Assembly (NCBI GenBank): GCA_036346395.1
Contig: CM070598.1
Coordinates: 7,981,517 to 8,045,516 of the forward strand
DNA: 64,000 nucleotides
Source of the DNA: Hsuehochloa calcarea
Taxonomy: Eukaryota; Streptophyta; Magnoliopsida; Poales; Poaceae
Direction: 5' to 3'
Both the position numbers and the translations under genes were made by a program. Below the pieces are notes generated by a model. That model did not search any database, was not told the DNA's origin, and saw only the letters and a list, made by a program, of their open reading frames with translations. Shown here one piece after another: positions 32,981 to 45,021 of the stretch; the stretch's first letter is position 1, and each line of letters starts with the position of its first letter.

Positions 32981-33600
32981 CTTTGTTGGCATCCGATAAG
33001 GCCTCTTTGAAATCGGGGCGGTACTGTGAACCAACTCAATGACAAACTCGAGGTCTCGAACTGGTGGCATCCCTGGAAGATCTTTAGGAAAGACATCAAT
33101 GAAGTCACGAACTGTTGAGACTTCGCTAATATCTAGAGCGGATTTCGCTTTCAGCGCGAAGAGATGCGGACCTAGCAGCTTCGGCGAAAAGCGAACCTGC
33201 TGTCGGAAGGACTAGATAGAGAGACACACTTCTTGGCGCAATCGATTTGTCCCTTGTGCTGAGACAACCAATGCATACCAAGAATTACATCTAGACTTGC
33301 GGAATGGAGGAGGATAAGATTCACTAAGAATCCCACCCCTTCAATCTCAATTGGGACATCCCTACACTCAGATTCAGCTCTCAACTCCGAACCAGGAGAG
33401 CGAATGAGTAGCGGGACCGACAATGGAGTAAAAAAGAGCTCACTAATAGCAGCAAACGACTTAGAGATAAAAGAGTGAGATGCTCCTGAATCAAACAAAA
33501 CAGTAGCAGGATGAGAGTTGACAGAAAGTGTACCCAGCACGACGTCGGGTGCCTCCTGTGCCTCCTCCGCAGAGATGAGGTTGATGCGACCACTACCCAT
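32981..33600 (-). pseudogene. Element D protease and start of RT
   Basis: EEAQEAPDVVLGTL, then LFDSGASHSFIS with the Asp-Ser-Gly active site, then SLDVILGMHWLSQHK: a Ty3/gypsy retropepsin. Below it FIDVFPKDLPGMPPVR and APISKRPYRMP, the entry to RT, in a frame shifted relative to the protease. The reading ends at the fusion point with copia RT. Confidence 0.85.
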
Positions 33601-34600
33601 GCCTTGGGTAGCCGGAACAATCTTCTAGTCCTGAGAAGAACCACCTCCTTGCCCGCGTCCTCCATTAGGACGAGGGGCCGCTCCTGTCTTCTTAGGGCAA
33701 TTATTTGCATAATATCCCTTCTGCTTGCAGAAGAAACAAGTGATGTCCGCAAGGCTGCGGGGACCACTCTGCTGACTCGCAGGTGCACGTGATTGGGACA
33801 CGACCTACGATGAACGAGGGGCAGATGCTGACATCCTCGGGGGTACTGAAGCATGAGGATGTGACCCCTGAGACTGACTAAAGCGAGGATAGCTGGCCCT
33901 AGATGACTTGTGGGCCTCCCACTTACGCTTGCGGGAATCCACAAGCGCTCTCCCGAGTGCTCGGCGATGATGGCCTTATCCACCAAGGTCTGGAAATCAG
34001 GAAAGTCAATGACGGATAGCTTGTCCTGCAGCTCCTCAGACAAGCCATCCTTGAACTTCTCTTGCTTGGCCTCATCAGTGGCCACCTCCTCCGGAGCATA
34101 ACGAGCCAAATGGTTGAACTCGTATAGGTACTCCGTGACTGAGAAACGCCCTTGCTTGAGCGACAAGAACTCCTTCTTTTTCAGCCTCATCAAGCCGGCA
34201 GGAATATGACTTCGACGGAAGGCAGAACGAAACTCCTCCCAAGTGACAGTGTGGCCGTCGGGCTGCATGGCGAGGAAACTCTCCCACCATGACAACGCTG
34301 CACCCTCAAGCTGATGGGATACGAAAAGTGCCTTCTCATGCTCCACGGCACTGGCGTCTTGAGCTTCGCTCAACCGCACGAAGCCAATAAATGCGCATCA
34401 AGCGGGTCCTCAAACCTAGAGAAAGTGGGGGGCTGGGTGCGAAGAAACTCCGCGAGTCCCCACGAGGCGGATGTCCACTCCCTTGCCCAGATCCTGAAGC
34501 ACCGGTAAGGGCGGAGGTGTTGCGCGCGATGACATCCAGAAGAACCCTCCTGTCTTCTGCACGGTTGCGCTCAATCTGAAGAAGGACCTCAGCCATGGTC
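33601..34600 (-). pseudogene. Element D gag
   Basis: A start at MAEVLLQIERNRAEDRR (about 34595) is followed by a low-complexity part, then the retrotransposon gag core: FVSHQLEGAALSWWESF, WEEFRSAFRRSHIPAG and FKDGLSEELQDKL. A CCHC zinc knuckle (C.FC....YY..NC) is readable at about 33700 in another frame. Frameshifts near 34400 and 33900 and a stop near 33630 disable it. Confidence 0.8.
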
Positions 34601-35416
34601 GGAGGAAGAGGAAGCTCCTTGTCCGGACGGTTGCTGGCCTTGGCCGCTACAAGTGCGTCCGGCCATCCTGGTACAAGGAACTTTGGTAAACAACTAGTCC
34701 GAAAAACAAAGCCGAAAGAAAGCAAAAAGCTAACGACCAGGGGAATGGAATATCACCCTAGTTGAAAGCCAAAAACAGCAAGTATATAAACTTTAAAAAG
34801 CTTATAAAAGACTCCAAAAACAGCAAGGAATCACCCAAAACCAAAGCTCAACTTCCCAATGCAACTAACCCGTATTGAATGAACGAGTAATTGATTGGGA
34901 ATGTAAAAATCAGAATGTAACGTAAGATCTAATACCATTAGAGGCAAGGTTAAATCAACGAGAATAGTGTTAGATACATAGATAACTAGTATCACATCTT
35001 ACCCTTTTATTCCCACAAGTTTTAGTTGATTAACCTCTCATTTTCTACCCCATTTAGAACCTTTGAGCTTGCTGTCCAGAAATTGAAAGATCGCTGTCCA
35101 GGTTTTGCATTCAAGCTTCTAGTCGAAATTATCCATTCCAGAAACTTCAAAACCTTGTAGAGGGCAGCCAACACTTCAATTTGTCAAACTCATTAGTTCC
35201 CAAAACCCAATTAAACGATAACAACTATCCTTGAAGAAAGGAGAGGTAAACAATTTTTAAAACTCAAATTAGAGTAAGATGAGAAGAGAAAGCTAAGATA
35301 GGTAAGGAGTAAAATCTGAGAATTACTTAAGCTTTCATAAATCATTTGATACTTTGATAATAAAGTTTTCCAAAATATCCTAAAGACGGCCTAGTTTGGG
35401 TTACTACAGTCAGTAT

Positions 35417-35434
35417 GGATCTGATACCAACTCT
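35417..35434 (-). other. Primer binding site of element D
   Basis: The minus strand beside the LTR reads AGAGTTGGTATCAGATCC. TTGGTATCAGA matches the initiator-Met tRNA type used by many plant LTR elements. Confidence 0.75.
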
Positions 35435-37669
35435 TGTGAGACCCCGGTTTATCAGGCTTGTAATGCTTAACCATCCACTCGGTCCTAGCATCACAAATCA
35501 AATAAACCGAGACTCGAGACATGTATACTTTCCAGAAATGCAGTATACACACCTCTTTACAAAAAGTCATGCATCAATTCCATTCATTCACATAGAACCG
35601 AAGCAGAACTTAACAGATCCAAAGACATACATAGTAAAGCTATTACAAAAGAGAGGCCGACCGGCCCAAAGTCATACAAATAATTTAAACAGCTGAAACA
35701 AAAGTGCCATAAGATGGCCATAAACAAAAGAGCCAATCATTGTTCTTTTAACCCACAAGGCAACCGACCGTGCCGCCAAGCTAGTCGTCAAACCCGCAGC
35801 ATATCTCACAAAAGTGAGGCCCTCGGGGCTCACCTTCCTCCTCTGCAACAAATAGTTAAGCAAAGCAAATGAGTACAAAAATTGTACTCCGCAAGACTTA
35901 CGTGTAGAATAACAGACCTATACATATGTTACATGCAAACTTATTTAAGTGGAGGATGTATGTTTCATTTTCGGCACAAAGCAATCTTTATTTGCAATAA
36001 TATAGTACATTTAAAAGCAAGTTGGCAAATCTATTTTTAATATTCAAATAAAAAATTGACAATAATAATAACAATAGATAGATGACAACAATAATCCTGG
36101 AAGTGACTAAACCCATAGTCACCACAACAATAGCATGAATTACCCATTCATACCAACCATGTCAAATTTTAATAAAAATGTTGTAGTCTAACTCTTGGAA
36201 GACCTCCCCAAGCGTGTCCATAATCTAGGACGAGGCTATTCGAATAGTTTGAACCCTGCAGGGATGTACCAATGTACCCACACGCCAGACCGCTTTTTTG
36301 CCAAGCTATTAAGCACACTTCCTTAGGTATGCGGTGCGGCTAAGTCCTATGAGACATTTCTAATATTATGCATTAACTGCGAGTCGCCCGTATGGATAGA
36401 AACCCATACGTTGTGTCAGAGTCATCGTAAAGCCTCGGTCAACTGCCCCTCACGGGCAAAGCCTTGGACAACTACGATGCCACTTGAGGTGGAGAACCTA
36501 TCCAGAATCTCCACCACCGCACACCCAACACAATAACACATATCATTTTTACACCACACACACAACCCCCTCCTGCGACTCGGAGATAACACACGCTAAA
36601 GTACTCAGTCAAGAGAGGTCCCATATCCCTCTCGCGTGGTTAGCACACAAAAATACTTGGTTTAGTGTAACAAGATGTTCGGTCCTTGTTGACCTGGGCA
36701 AGACATCCACAAACCCAATAACCCACCATTCAACCACTTGCCCAAGTCTAAATCAATTTTTTATTTTCAGATTTTGACTTTACAAAATAACAAAGCACAA
36801 GTGCTGGACATAAAGGAGTAATAATTAGATGTGTGATCAAGATCATCGACTAAATCGATGATCGCCCATTACTACGAAACTAAGCATTTCTAAACAATTT
36901 CAAATTGCAATCTACTAAGTGACAAGAGCTTATCCATCGAACTCAAATCACTGCAAATAACCTAGGCTCAGTTAGTAGAGGATAATCAATTCCTACAAAT
37001 TATGCAACTATAGGATCAACTAATCATAATTTAACACAACATAGCAATGCATACATACAAGTTGCAAAAAATATACTAGACTTGAAAAATACTGGGATTA
37101 ACATGATCAAACTGCTTGCCTGGTTGCTTTGCTATTCAAGATGTTGCGGAGGATCAATTAGGCGATCAATGTGCTCTTCGGAACCTAACGAGAAAGCGAA
37201 AAAGAACCGATAAGAATGAAGAAAACTCAAAGACTCAACAGCAAACTTTTTCCAAATACCTTGAAAATTTTACAGCAGAAAGAACATGATTTATAAGGAA
37301 TTTAGCAACAAGAACCAACTGATTTAGATTCTTAATGCAAAAGATATGAGCGAAACAATTCTGTTCAGCCTTATAAATCCCAAATGCTACTATTTATTGC
37401 AATTAAATTGGGAAAAGTAACATGTTCAAAACTAATTTTTACAGTAAGCTCAATATTAGAGGAATCCAACAAAATTAGATTCACTCAAAAATAGCTTACA
37501 GAGAAATAGTTATGCATTTTACAAGTTAATTGCATTTTTTTCAGTTAACAAATAATCCTTTTGGGAAAATCCTAAATTAAAACGACGTGGACGAAATTGG
37601 ACCACTGATCTTGAATCAGACGGCCCACGCGCACGGAAGCACAACGTGTGCGCACGGCTCACCACTCCA

Positions 37670-38060
37670 CCGTTGTATTTGGATCCAACGGTTCATGTGG
37701 ATCGAGGCGATAGGGCGGTCCGAACATTCACGCGAACCGGAACCGTTGATCTTGGATCCAACGGTCCACGCAGATCGAACTATTCGGGCGGTCCGAACGG
37801 TTACTCGAACCCAAACCGTTGATCTAAAGATCGACGGTGGCACCACGAGCGCGCGGCCGGTCCGATCGTTCGAACGAACATGCTCCGTTGATCTCGGATC
37901 CAACGGTCCATGCGGATCGAAGCGTTCGGACGGTCCGAACGTTCACTCGAATCTGAGCCCTTGATCTAAAGATCGACGGCTCACAACGAAGGATCTTTCG
38001 ACCGGTCCGAACGTTCACGCGAGCCTGGACCGTTGATCTAGAGATCGACGGTCCACACAG
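37670..38060. repeat. Diverged subrepeats in LTR of element D
   Basis: Five irregular units of about 65-80 bp built from GATCCAACGGTCCA..GGATCGA, a CGGTCCGAACGTTCAC core and ACCGTTGATCT. They are the same motifs as the 73-bp units at 38991. Confidence 0.7.
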
Positions 38061-38990
38061 AACTACGTTTAAATGCTCGCGCATAGCTTGTCCGCAAAAC
38101 CCGACGGTGAAAGGAGGCTCACCGCCGGCGACTCTGGTCACGGCGGCGCGAGCTAAGGACCAAAATGGGTCCGCAATAGTTTTACGTACACACTGGGACC
38201 CAAAAATCGCGGCTTCGGCGGTCTAGAACGCCGGCAAGCCGGAGTTTACAGGGGTGACAAAAATGGCCGAAAAATGAAAAATACAAAGAAGCTCCGCTGC
38301 GGTCAAAGTAAGCGAGTGCCAAGCAACTAGGGACTAAAGTGGAGCTACCTGAGACGGGAGAGACACAGAGAAAGGTTGGAGCTTCTCCGGCGCTGAGGAA
38401 GAAGAAAGGGGATGAACTTCGGCCGAAACAGAGAAAGTCCAAATTCAACCAAGCCCTGAGAAAGATAAGTGAAATTAAGTGAGGGTTAAGCTCAAGAGAG
38501 TAAAGAGGGAGCAGAGGGAGCAAGAATTGGAGAGTGAGAGCCACTGAGGTACCGCCTTCACCGAAAGCTTGAATCTCGGCAATGGCGACCGAAGTGTTTT
38601 CAGGTGAATCAAGCTCAAACAAGCACTGAGGTGCTAGGTAGGGTTATGGAAATGCTAAAGGAAGCCAAGAGAGGAAACAATAGAGCTTAAATAGAGAAAA
38701 TGACAGAGAGCAACAGCAATAATCCCCCTCGGATCAAACTTGCCATGAGAGCTCTGAGAGTGATGGGAGCAGTTGAGCTATGGACATTTGAGGGTGGTGC
38801 ACGACGAGCATTTAATGCGAGCAGAAGGAGCCGTTTAAAGGTGGTCACCGAGGTGACCCTACGCTGCTCCCAGTCCTGCACACGCCATGGCTCTGTCACA
38901 GCTGCAACGTTCGCTCAGATGCGAGGAAGTAAACGACACGGCCACCGTTGGATCAAAATCGAATGGTTCAAATGAACGGGACGATCGGCC

Positions 38991-39187
38991 GGTCCGAACG
39001 TTCACTCCAGCAGGGGCCGTTGATTTAAGATCCAACGACTCTCGTTGATCGAAACGTTCGGATGGTCCGAACGTTCACTCCAGCAGGGGCCGTTGATTTA
39101 TGATCCAACGACTCTCGTTGATCGAAACGTTCGGATGGTCCGAACGTTCACTTCAGCAGGGGCCGTTGATCTAAGATCCAACGATCC
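38991..39187. repeat. 73-bp tandem repeat in LTR of element D
   Basis: Units at 38991-39063 and 39064-39136 differ at one base. A partial third runs 39137-39187. Each starts GGTCCGAACGTTCACTCCAG. Confidence 0.92.
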
Positions 39188-39787
39188 ACAATGCTCGCGC
39201 CCGAGCGACCGCGCCGGTGCAGCTAGTTGACTGGACCGAGTCAATTGGCTCGAGCCCGAGTCTGACTCGCGCCCAAGGAACAGTGAAAACCAGCTAGGGT
39301 TTGAATTAAACCGCTGATTTTTGGAGGATTTAATTGGGATAGCAAAACCACTCAAAAATTTATGAAAATTTAACTAGAGCTTGCTGACTTTAGGATTAAC
39401 CTTCCATAAAATTTTCAAGGGTTTTCTTGCATTGCATTTTTCTCCAGAAATTCTAGGAGGTTTGAGCTAGGGTTTGAACAAGGTTTGACTTGGTTTGACT
39501 TGCCTCCAAAAATTATCAAATAATTTCTAAAAATTATAAAATAATTCCGAGGTGTCTCATACCATCCCTAGAGCTCAGGAAAACAAAAAAATATTTACAG
39601 AGATTTGGCACAAGATCTTTGCCAAGGAGGTTTTTGATTGGAATCAATTGAGGATTTTGATTTTTGATTTCCATAATTCCTTTCCAAGAATTACAGAAAT
39701 GCTCAAGGACTTCGAGATGCAAGAAAATTTTTAATTTCTACTTATTTTCTTACATTTGAAACCAAGACTTAGAATTGGGATGTTACA

Positions 39788-40720
39788 GCTCACGAGGTGA
39801 CAGAAGATGAGCATAGCGAGAAGGTGCTCTATACATGATTTCACCAGGACACTTGTCCTAAAGCTAGGAAGAGAGCTGACGGTTGATGACATAGACTGCC
39901 ATAGAGACTGCTTTCCCCAGAAGTGAGAGGGACAAAGAACGAGATACGAATAGTACGAGCAGTCTCAATGATGTGATGGTGCTTGCGCTCGCAACACCAT
40001 TCTGAGTATGAGCACCAGGACATGAGAGTTGAAGAAGAGTACCCTCAAAAGAAAGAAACTGATGAAAGGCTGATGAAAGATACTCTCCCCCAGAATCATA
40101 ACGAAACATACGAATGGAAGAAGAAACTGTGTATGAACCATGTTAGCAAAAGACTGATAAATGGAAACCAACTGAGAACGATTTTTCATGAAATAGATCC
40201 AAGTATATCGAGAGTGATCATCAACAAACATGACATAAGAACTATGACCACCCTTCGAAGAAAAAGGAGATGAACCACATATATCTGAATGCACCAAATC
40301 AAAAGTATAAGAGGACTGAGAGGTACTACTAGAATATAGAAGTTATAGTTGTTTCCCTAGCTTACAACCAGTACAATGAAAACTAGACTCAACAATGCCA
40401 TGACCTAAGGAACCCTAGTGAACTAGAGTGGCGAGACGAGCTCCACAGATATGACCAAGTCTATGATGCCACTTGCTGAAGGAAGAACCAACAGGAGACT
40501 GAGATGATGACATAGCAAAAGACACTAAGGCCTTCAACATACTAGTGGAAGGAAAATGTAAGGTGACCAAGACATAGCCTCTACAACAATGGCTAGAACC
40601 AATCACTCTTTTTCTCTGACGATCCTGAATGAAACAAGAAGAATCATCAAACCCAATGAAACAATTCATATCTGCAAGTTGACCAACAGAAACAAGGTTC
40701 ATTGATAACTAAGGAACAAA
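39788..40720 (-). pseudogene. Copia element B GAG-pre-integrase and integrase
   Basis: MNLVSVGQLADMNC and WHHRLGHICGARLATL (40702-40415) are the GAG-pre-integrase and zinc-binding block. Next VHSDICGSSPF with the first aspartate, FVDDHSRYTWIYFMKNRSQ, then HVLVLILRMV and INRQLS pieces belong to the copia integrase core. Several frame changes and a stop are present. It ends at the LTR of element D (39787), so the integrase C-terminus and the RT start are lost. Confidence 0.85.
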
Positions 40721-40787
40721 AGACACATCAGGAACAGAGAAATGAGATGTTGAGATAATGCCCTGATGGGTGATAGAGCAAGGTGTA

Positions 40788-41505
40788 TGTCGACGATTGA
40801 GTCACCGATCTTACGAAATATAAAGAGGAAAATAGCTAAGAGTTCTTGGGAGAGAACGAGGCTGCTCTTTATTGCAATGAACTGACTATTACAAGGGGGG
40901 TGCCTTCGACTAGGTGGTAGACTAGCCCTAATTACACTGAGAGTATTGCTATTGCTCTACTTGTCTTCAGAGTGTTGGGTCTTTGATTACTAAAGCTTGT
41001 TGTCGATGTCAATCGGATTGGATTGCCTTGTATCTGATTGGATTGTACTCTCATGTTGCTAGCCATCATCTACCCTTAAATAACCACCGAAGAGGTGTTA
41101 GTTACTCCTGAAGAAGATACCTGTTGGAAGTGATGCGTTTGGTCGAAGAGGCGGTTCCATTAACTGATCACCGGTTGGAGTTTAACAGCAGATAGAACTG
41201 TTAGGGAGTTGTTGTCAATGTCTCAGGGTTGAAAGCGTCATGTTTATTGGAACAATTAAGGTACATGTTCCATACATCACACAGAAAGAATATACTTAGA
41301 ACAGGGTCTAAGTGCCAATTTATTCATTTTACGAGTAGTCACCTGGTCGGGGATAAGGTACAGGATCTCGTCCAACTAGGGTACCCACAATGTAACCTCT
41401 AGAATTCTCACGACCATGGAGGCCGTTAGGCTCAGGGGTTACGACCACGAAGGACATGCGGTCTTTAATTAAATAAAGTAATATTTAGAGATTTAATCCT
41501 CGTCA
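40788..41505 (-). repeat. 3' LTR of element C (718 bp)
   Basis: Starts TGTCGACGATTGAG on the plus strand and ends TCCTCGTCA. Roughly 90% identical to 44195-45016 over sampled stretches once the duplication there is ignored. Confidence 0.87.
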
Positions 41506-41855
41506 GCTAGCCCCGAACATTAAATAAATTTGTAGTGTTAACCCCTTCAGATGAAGATTCTTATCAGAAAAAGCCTCATTAAATAGCGTAAATAACGAGG
41601 TGGTCTGTATCCACTTCAAAGTTTGAGAGAACCGTCTGGGAAACCGAAGAGGTTTGTGTCTGTTGGACTTTGGGAAAATCTCAATTGTAGTTAAGGAATT
41701 GCGGCTCTAAAATATCTACATCATATTCCCTTAAGGATTTTACACTTTCAGACTTTCCTTGAATCCCCTTTCAATCTCATAAGAAATATCCTCCGACCTC
41801 CTTTTGTCAATAACTTTCTTCATCTCCCTTCCATTTTCTTCCTCAAAATCCAACT

Positions 41856-43330
41856 ATGTCGGACTCAATCACCAACTGGTTAGTTCCTGATTTGAGTGAT
41901 AACAAGCTCAAGGTTTTGGAGAAGAACTGGATGCTTCCCGATAAGAGTTTGATCTCTTGGAGATCTGCAGTCGGAGAACATTTCTCGAACAGCAACGACG
42001 GCGAAATCCATGTCTTCCTTGCATACATCGAGTGCTGGTTCAGGCTGTCGGCGCATCCGTTTCTTTCGAAAGTTCTCGAGTATTATGGAATCGAGCTCGT
42101 GAATCTTGCTCCCAACTCGATCGCCAATCTTAGCATCTTCATCTACCATTGTGAAGCGTACCTGGAGATTCCGCCAAATCTGAAGGTCTTCAGGTACTTC
42201 TACAAGATGGTGAAGTCGGGGAAGTCGACGACGGAAAGGCCGAGGAGTACATTCACATGTATTCCAAATCTTGGTGGTCATCATGGAAGAAAAGTTGGTT
42301 CTACATGATGGTCACCAAAGAAGACATCATTTGCTTCGTCAGCAAGGTGGCAGTCGAGAACCCAAGATGACGCTCTCTGCGAAGAAGGAGAGAAAGGTGG
42401 GGAGATGGATTGAAGCCATCCAACACCTTAACATAAGAGGTCTAACTTTCTAGCATGTGGTGAGAGATTTCTCCATACGCCGGATTAGCCCACTGAAGGC
42501 CCAAGAGCATTTCATGCTCTGGTACATTGGTCGGGATGATGCGACCAAGGATTATAAAGAAGGTAAGTCGTGAAAAATTCGAGTTTTGTTTGTTTTAGCT
42601 AATTATTTCATAACCTTTAAGTCTCTATTTTTATAGCCCTTTCCCCTAATGAGATCAAGGAGCGGATCAAAATGATATGTGCTAGGGAGCCTGAAGCCAA
42701 GTCTGACTTTCCTCGGATTCTAGCTATTGTCTCTGCAGAAGAGACAATAGAGAGGCTTAAGGTAAAAATAAATAATATTTTCTTCATCATTCATATATTT
42801 TCTAACCAGATGATATGATACCCCTTTGACTTGTAGTCGGTCGGATTGAAGATCAATGATGACACCCAAAGTTGTGAGATAATTGATTCTTCGACAGCCC
42901 AACGAGCACTTAGGATGGTGGTCCATCGGAGGTAAAAATGAAAGGAGCACCGAAGAGAAATGTACATCTTAGATGAGAAATTCATCACCAGATTAACTTT
43001 GTTTGTTTTTTTAAACATGTGGGAAAGAAGAAAAATCAATCGACCGAAGTTGTTGTGGTTGTAGCTTCTACAGTGGTAGTGACCGACCAGGCTGTTGCTG
43101 TTGAAGTAACCGTCCTAGAGGTCGACGAAGCCACAATCTCTGACCAAATGATCGGGAAGATTATCTTTGACCCTGTGGTCGAGGAGATTTCTTCCGACCT
43201 ACGGTTGGAAGATGTGAGGGGTCTAACCAGCCCTACCAGTTCATAACTGGTGAAATCGGTTGAAAAGAGCAAGCAGAAGGCATGCGCTCTGGACTTTGCT
43301 CCAGGGCATTTCCAAATTAAGACAAAAAGG
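41856..43330 (+). pseudogene. Antisense extra gene (Transposase_28-like) of element C
   Basis: Better preserved than in A. Exon 1 starts MSDSITNWLVPDLSDNK and includes HPFLSKVLEYYGIELVNLAP and FIYHCEAYLEIPP. The core matches Transposase_28. A clean GTAAGT donor at 42563 and TATAG acceptor ending at 42636 lead into LSPNEIKERIKMICAREP. A second intron spans about 42761-42836, and a later exon begins near 43019 (KKKNQSTEVVVVVAST). A frameshift near 42235 and a truncated 3' end, compared with A and E, make it non-functional. The reading ends at the internal deletion border near 43330-43385. Function unknown. Confidence 0.75.
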
Positions 43331-43385
43331 CCAGGTATGTACAAAATAAAAGAAACATATGTAAATACAGACCTTTAGTACTTCT

Positions 43386-44094
43386 TGTATTTCTAAATTT
43401 GGTGCTTGAGTGCTCGTACCATTTCCACCAGTAGGTGGTGGCGGGTTAAGCTGTGGAAGATTATGCACAACATCTTGATTGATATCTCCAACTGTGTTAA
43501 CTTCGTGCCTCCAACAGCAGTCTTCCAACGAGCTCCCATCGTAGCTAAGGGAGAGCCTTCTAGTACTTCGGCAAGGAGCCTCCACGATGGAGAGTGGTCG
43601 GAGATTACCACCTCTGATAGGCTTTGTGGTGGACTTAGCCTGATTCAACGGATTGCTGATAGTATGCTGAGTTTTATCATTCTCACTTGGCATTCGACCG
43701 GTGATAGCTTAATTGACACCCTCACAAGATGTCGGTTGGCCCCGGAATACGTAGGAGCCGTTGGAGAATACTGGTCGCCCATGACCATATCGAGAGCACA
43801 TTGTCCCTTCGATTGCAACGTTGGGCTTTTATCGCGTTGTTGCCGGTCAGGAGAGGTGTTCGGAAATTCCAAACTAGTAGGAACAACCGAATTCTGTAGG
43901 AGCACCACTGATGGTGGTGGTCAATCCTCCTCCGTCCGATTGATCCCGCTAGTCTCAGCGAGTTGCGAGTCGGCGGCGGAAGAGGATGATGACGACATCG
44001 CGTCATGTTCTATGGCATGGTTGCATGCGTCCATATCGAGGTTGGAGTAGTCTGCCAAGTTGAACCGGTTTTCCTCATCCCAAGTCTCTGCCAT
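43386..44094 (-). pseudogene. Element C gag, N-terminal part only
   Basis: ATG at 44094 gives MAETWDEENRFNLADYSNLD, parallel to the gag starts of A and E, then a Ser-rich acidic region with a TGA. Later pieces (DMVMGDQYSPTAP; LRPLSIVEAP) match A at about 24060-23860. The gag core domain is missing because the element is deleted from here to the antisense gene. Confidence 0.75.
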
Positions 44095-44175
44095 GATCGC
44101 ATGAGCGATGATGGAGTGAAGGAAAGTGAATGAGGATTGCTGAGTGAAGTAATATTCAAGAACTCAATGCCTCTA

Positions 44176-44194
44176 CCCCACGGACGGCGTCAGC
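44176..44194 (-). other. Primer binding site of element C
   Basis: GCTGACGCCGTCCGTGGGG on the minus strand directly inside the 5' LTR, parallel to A and E. Confidence 0.65.
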
Positions 44195-45016
44195 TGTTAA
44201 TGATCGAGTTATCGATCTTACAAAATATAAAGAGAAAAATAGCTAAAAGTTCTTGGGAGAGAATGAGATCGGTCTTTATTGCAATGAACTGACTATTACA
44301 ATGGGGGTGCCTTCGACTATGCGGTGGACTAGCCCTAATTACACTGAGAGTATTGCTATGGCTATACTTGTCTTCAGAGTGTTGGGTCTTTGATTGCTCA
44401 AGCTTGTTGTCGATGTCCAATTGGATTGGATTGCCTTGTATCTGATTGGATTGTCCTCTCCTGTTGCTGTACATTATCTACCCTTAAATAACTACCAAAG
44501 ATGTGGCAGTTACTCCTAAAGAAGACACCTCTTGGAAGTGATGCGCCTGGTCGGAGAGACCGTTCCAGTAACTGATCACCGATTGGAGTTTAACAGGAGA
44601 CAAAACTGTCAAGGAGTTATTGTTAATGTCTCAGGGCCGAAAGCGTCATGTGGATTGGCACATGTCCCATACATCACACGGAAGTAATATACTTAGAACA
44701 AGTTTAACAGGAGACAAAACTGTCAAGGAGTTATTGTTAATGTCTCAGGGCCGAAAGCGTCATGTGGATTGGCACATGTCCCATACATCACACGGAAGTA
44801 ATATACTTAGAACAGGGTCCAAGTGCCAGTTTATTGATTTTACGAGCAGTCACCTGTTTGGGGATAATGTACATGACTTCGTCCGACCAGGGTACCCATA
44901 ATGTAACCTCTAGAATTCTCACGACCATAGGGGCCGTTAGCCTCAGGGGTTACGACCCCGAAGGTCGTGCGGTCTTTAAATAAATAAAGTAATATTTAGA
45001 AATTTAATCCTCGTTA
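44195..45016 (-). repeat. 5' LTR of element C (822 bp, with internal duplication)
   Basis: Same ends as 40788-41505 (TGTTAATGATCGAG, TCCTCGTTA). It is about 104 bp longer because of the 114-bp tandem duplication at 44588-44815. Confidence 0.87.
44588..44815. repeat. 114-bp tandem duplication inside the LTR of element C
   Basis: GTTTAACAGGAGACAAAACT starts at 44588 and again at 44702. The two units are practically identical. The other LTR of C has one unit. Confidence 0.93.
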
Positions 45017-45021
45017 ATGTA

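Larger units (their letters stand above)
32981..39787 (-). mobile_element. Element D: truncated Ty3/gypsy (chromovirus-like) with 4.35 kb LTR
   Basis: A 5' LTR (35435-39787, minus), primer site, gag, protease and the first residues of RT lie in a row, then end abruptly at about 32980 in copia RT. The rest of pol and the 3' LTR are absent. The gag core, the LFDSGASHSFIS protease site and the very long LTR resemble Tekay/Del-type chromoviruses, as an inference. The right border falls in B's integrase C-terminal part. Confidence 0.82.
35435..39787 (-). repeat. 5' LTR of element D (4353 bp)
   Basis: In element orientation it begins TGTAACATCCC at 39787 and ends GGGGTCTCACA at 35435 next to the primer site. 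It carries two arrays of subrepeats (37670-38060 and 38991-39187). A CTATTTAAGC box at about 38690 (minus), followed by a GC-rich leader, may be the promoter. No domain-bearing ORF was seen. There is no second copy in the window. Confidence 0.78.
40788..45016 (-). mobile_element. Element C: internally deleted Tat-lineage gypsy element
   Basis: LTRs 40788-41505 and 44195-45016, flanked by GTGTA (40783-40787) and ATGTA (45017-45021), 4 of 5 matching. The internal part is only 2.69 kb: the antisense gene (plus, 41856 onward) and the N-terminal part of gag (minus). The rest of gag, protease, RT, RNase H and integrase are absent. Primer site and polypurine tract are present, so it could be copied only by proteins from other elements. 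It is inserted in copia B between gag and integrase. Confidence 0.87.

Noticed and set aside
44620..44901. Repeat-containing protein (duplicated 38-residue unit)
   Set aside because: The apparent protein repeat is the 114-bp DNA duplication inside an LTR, and 114 is a multiple of three by chance.
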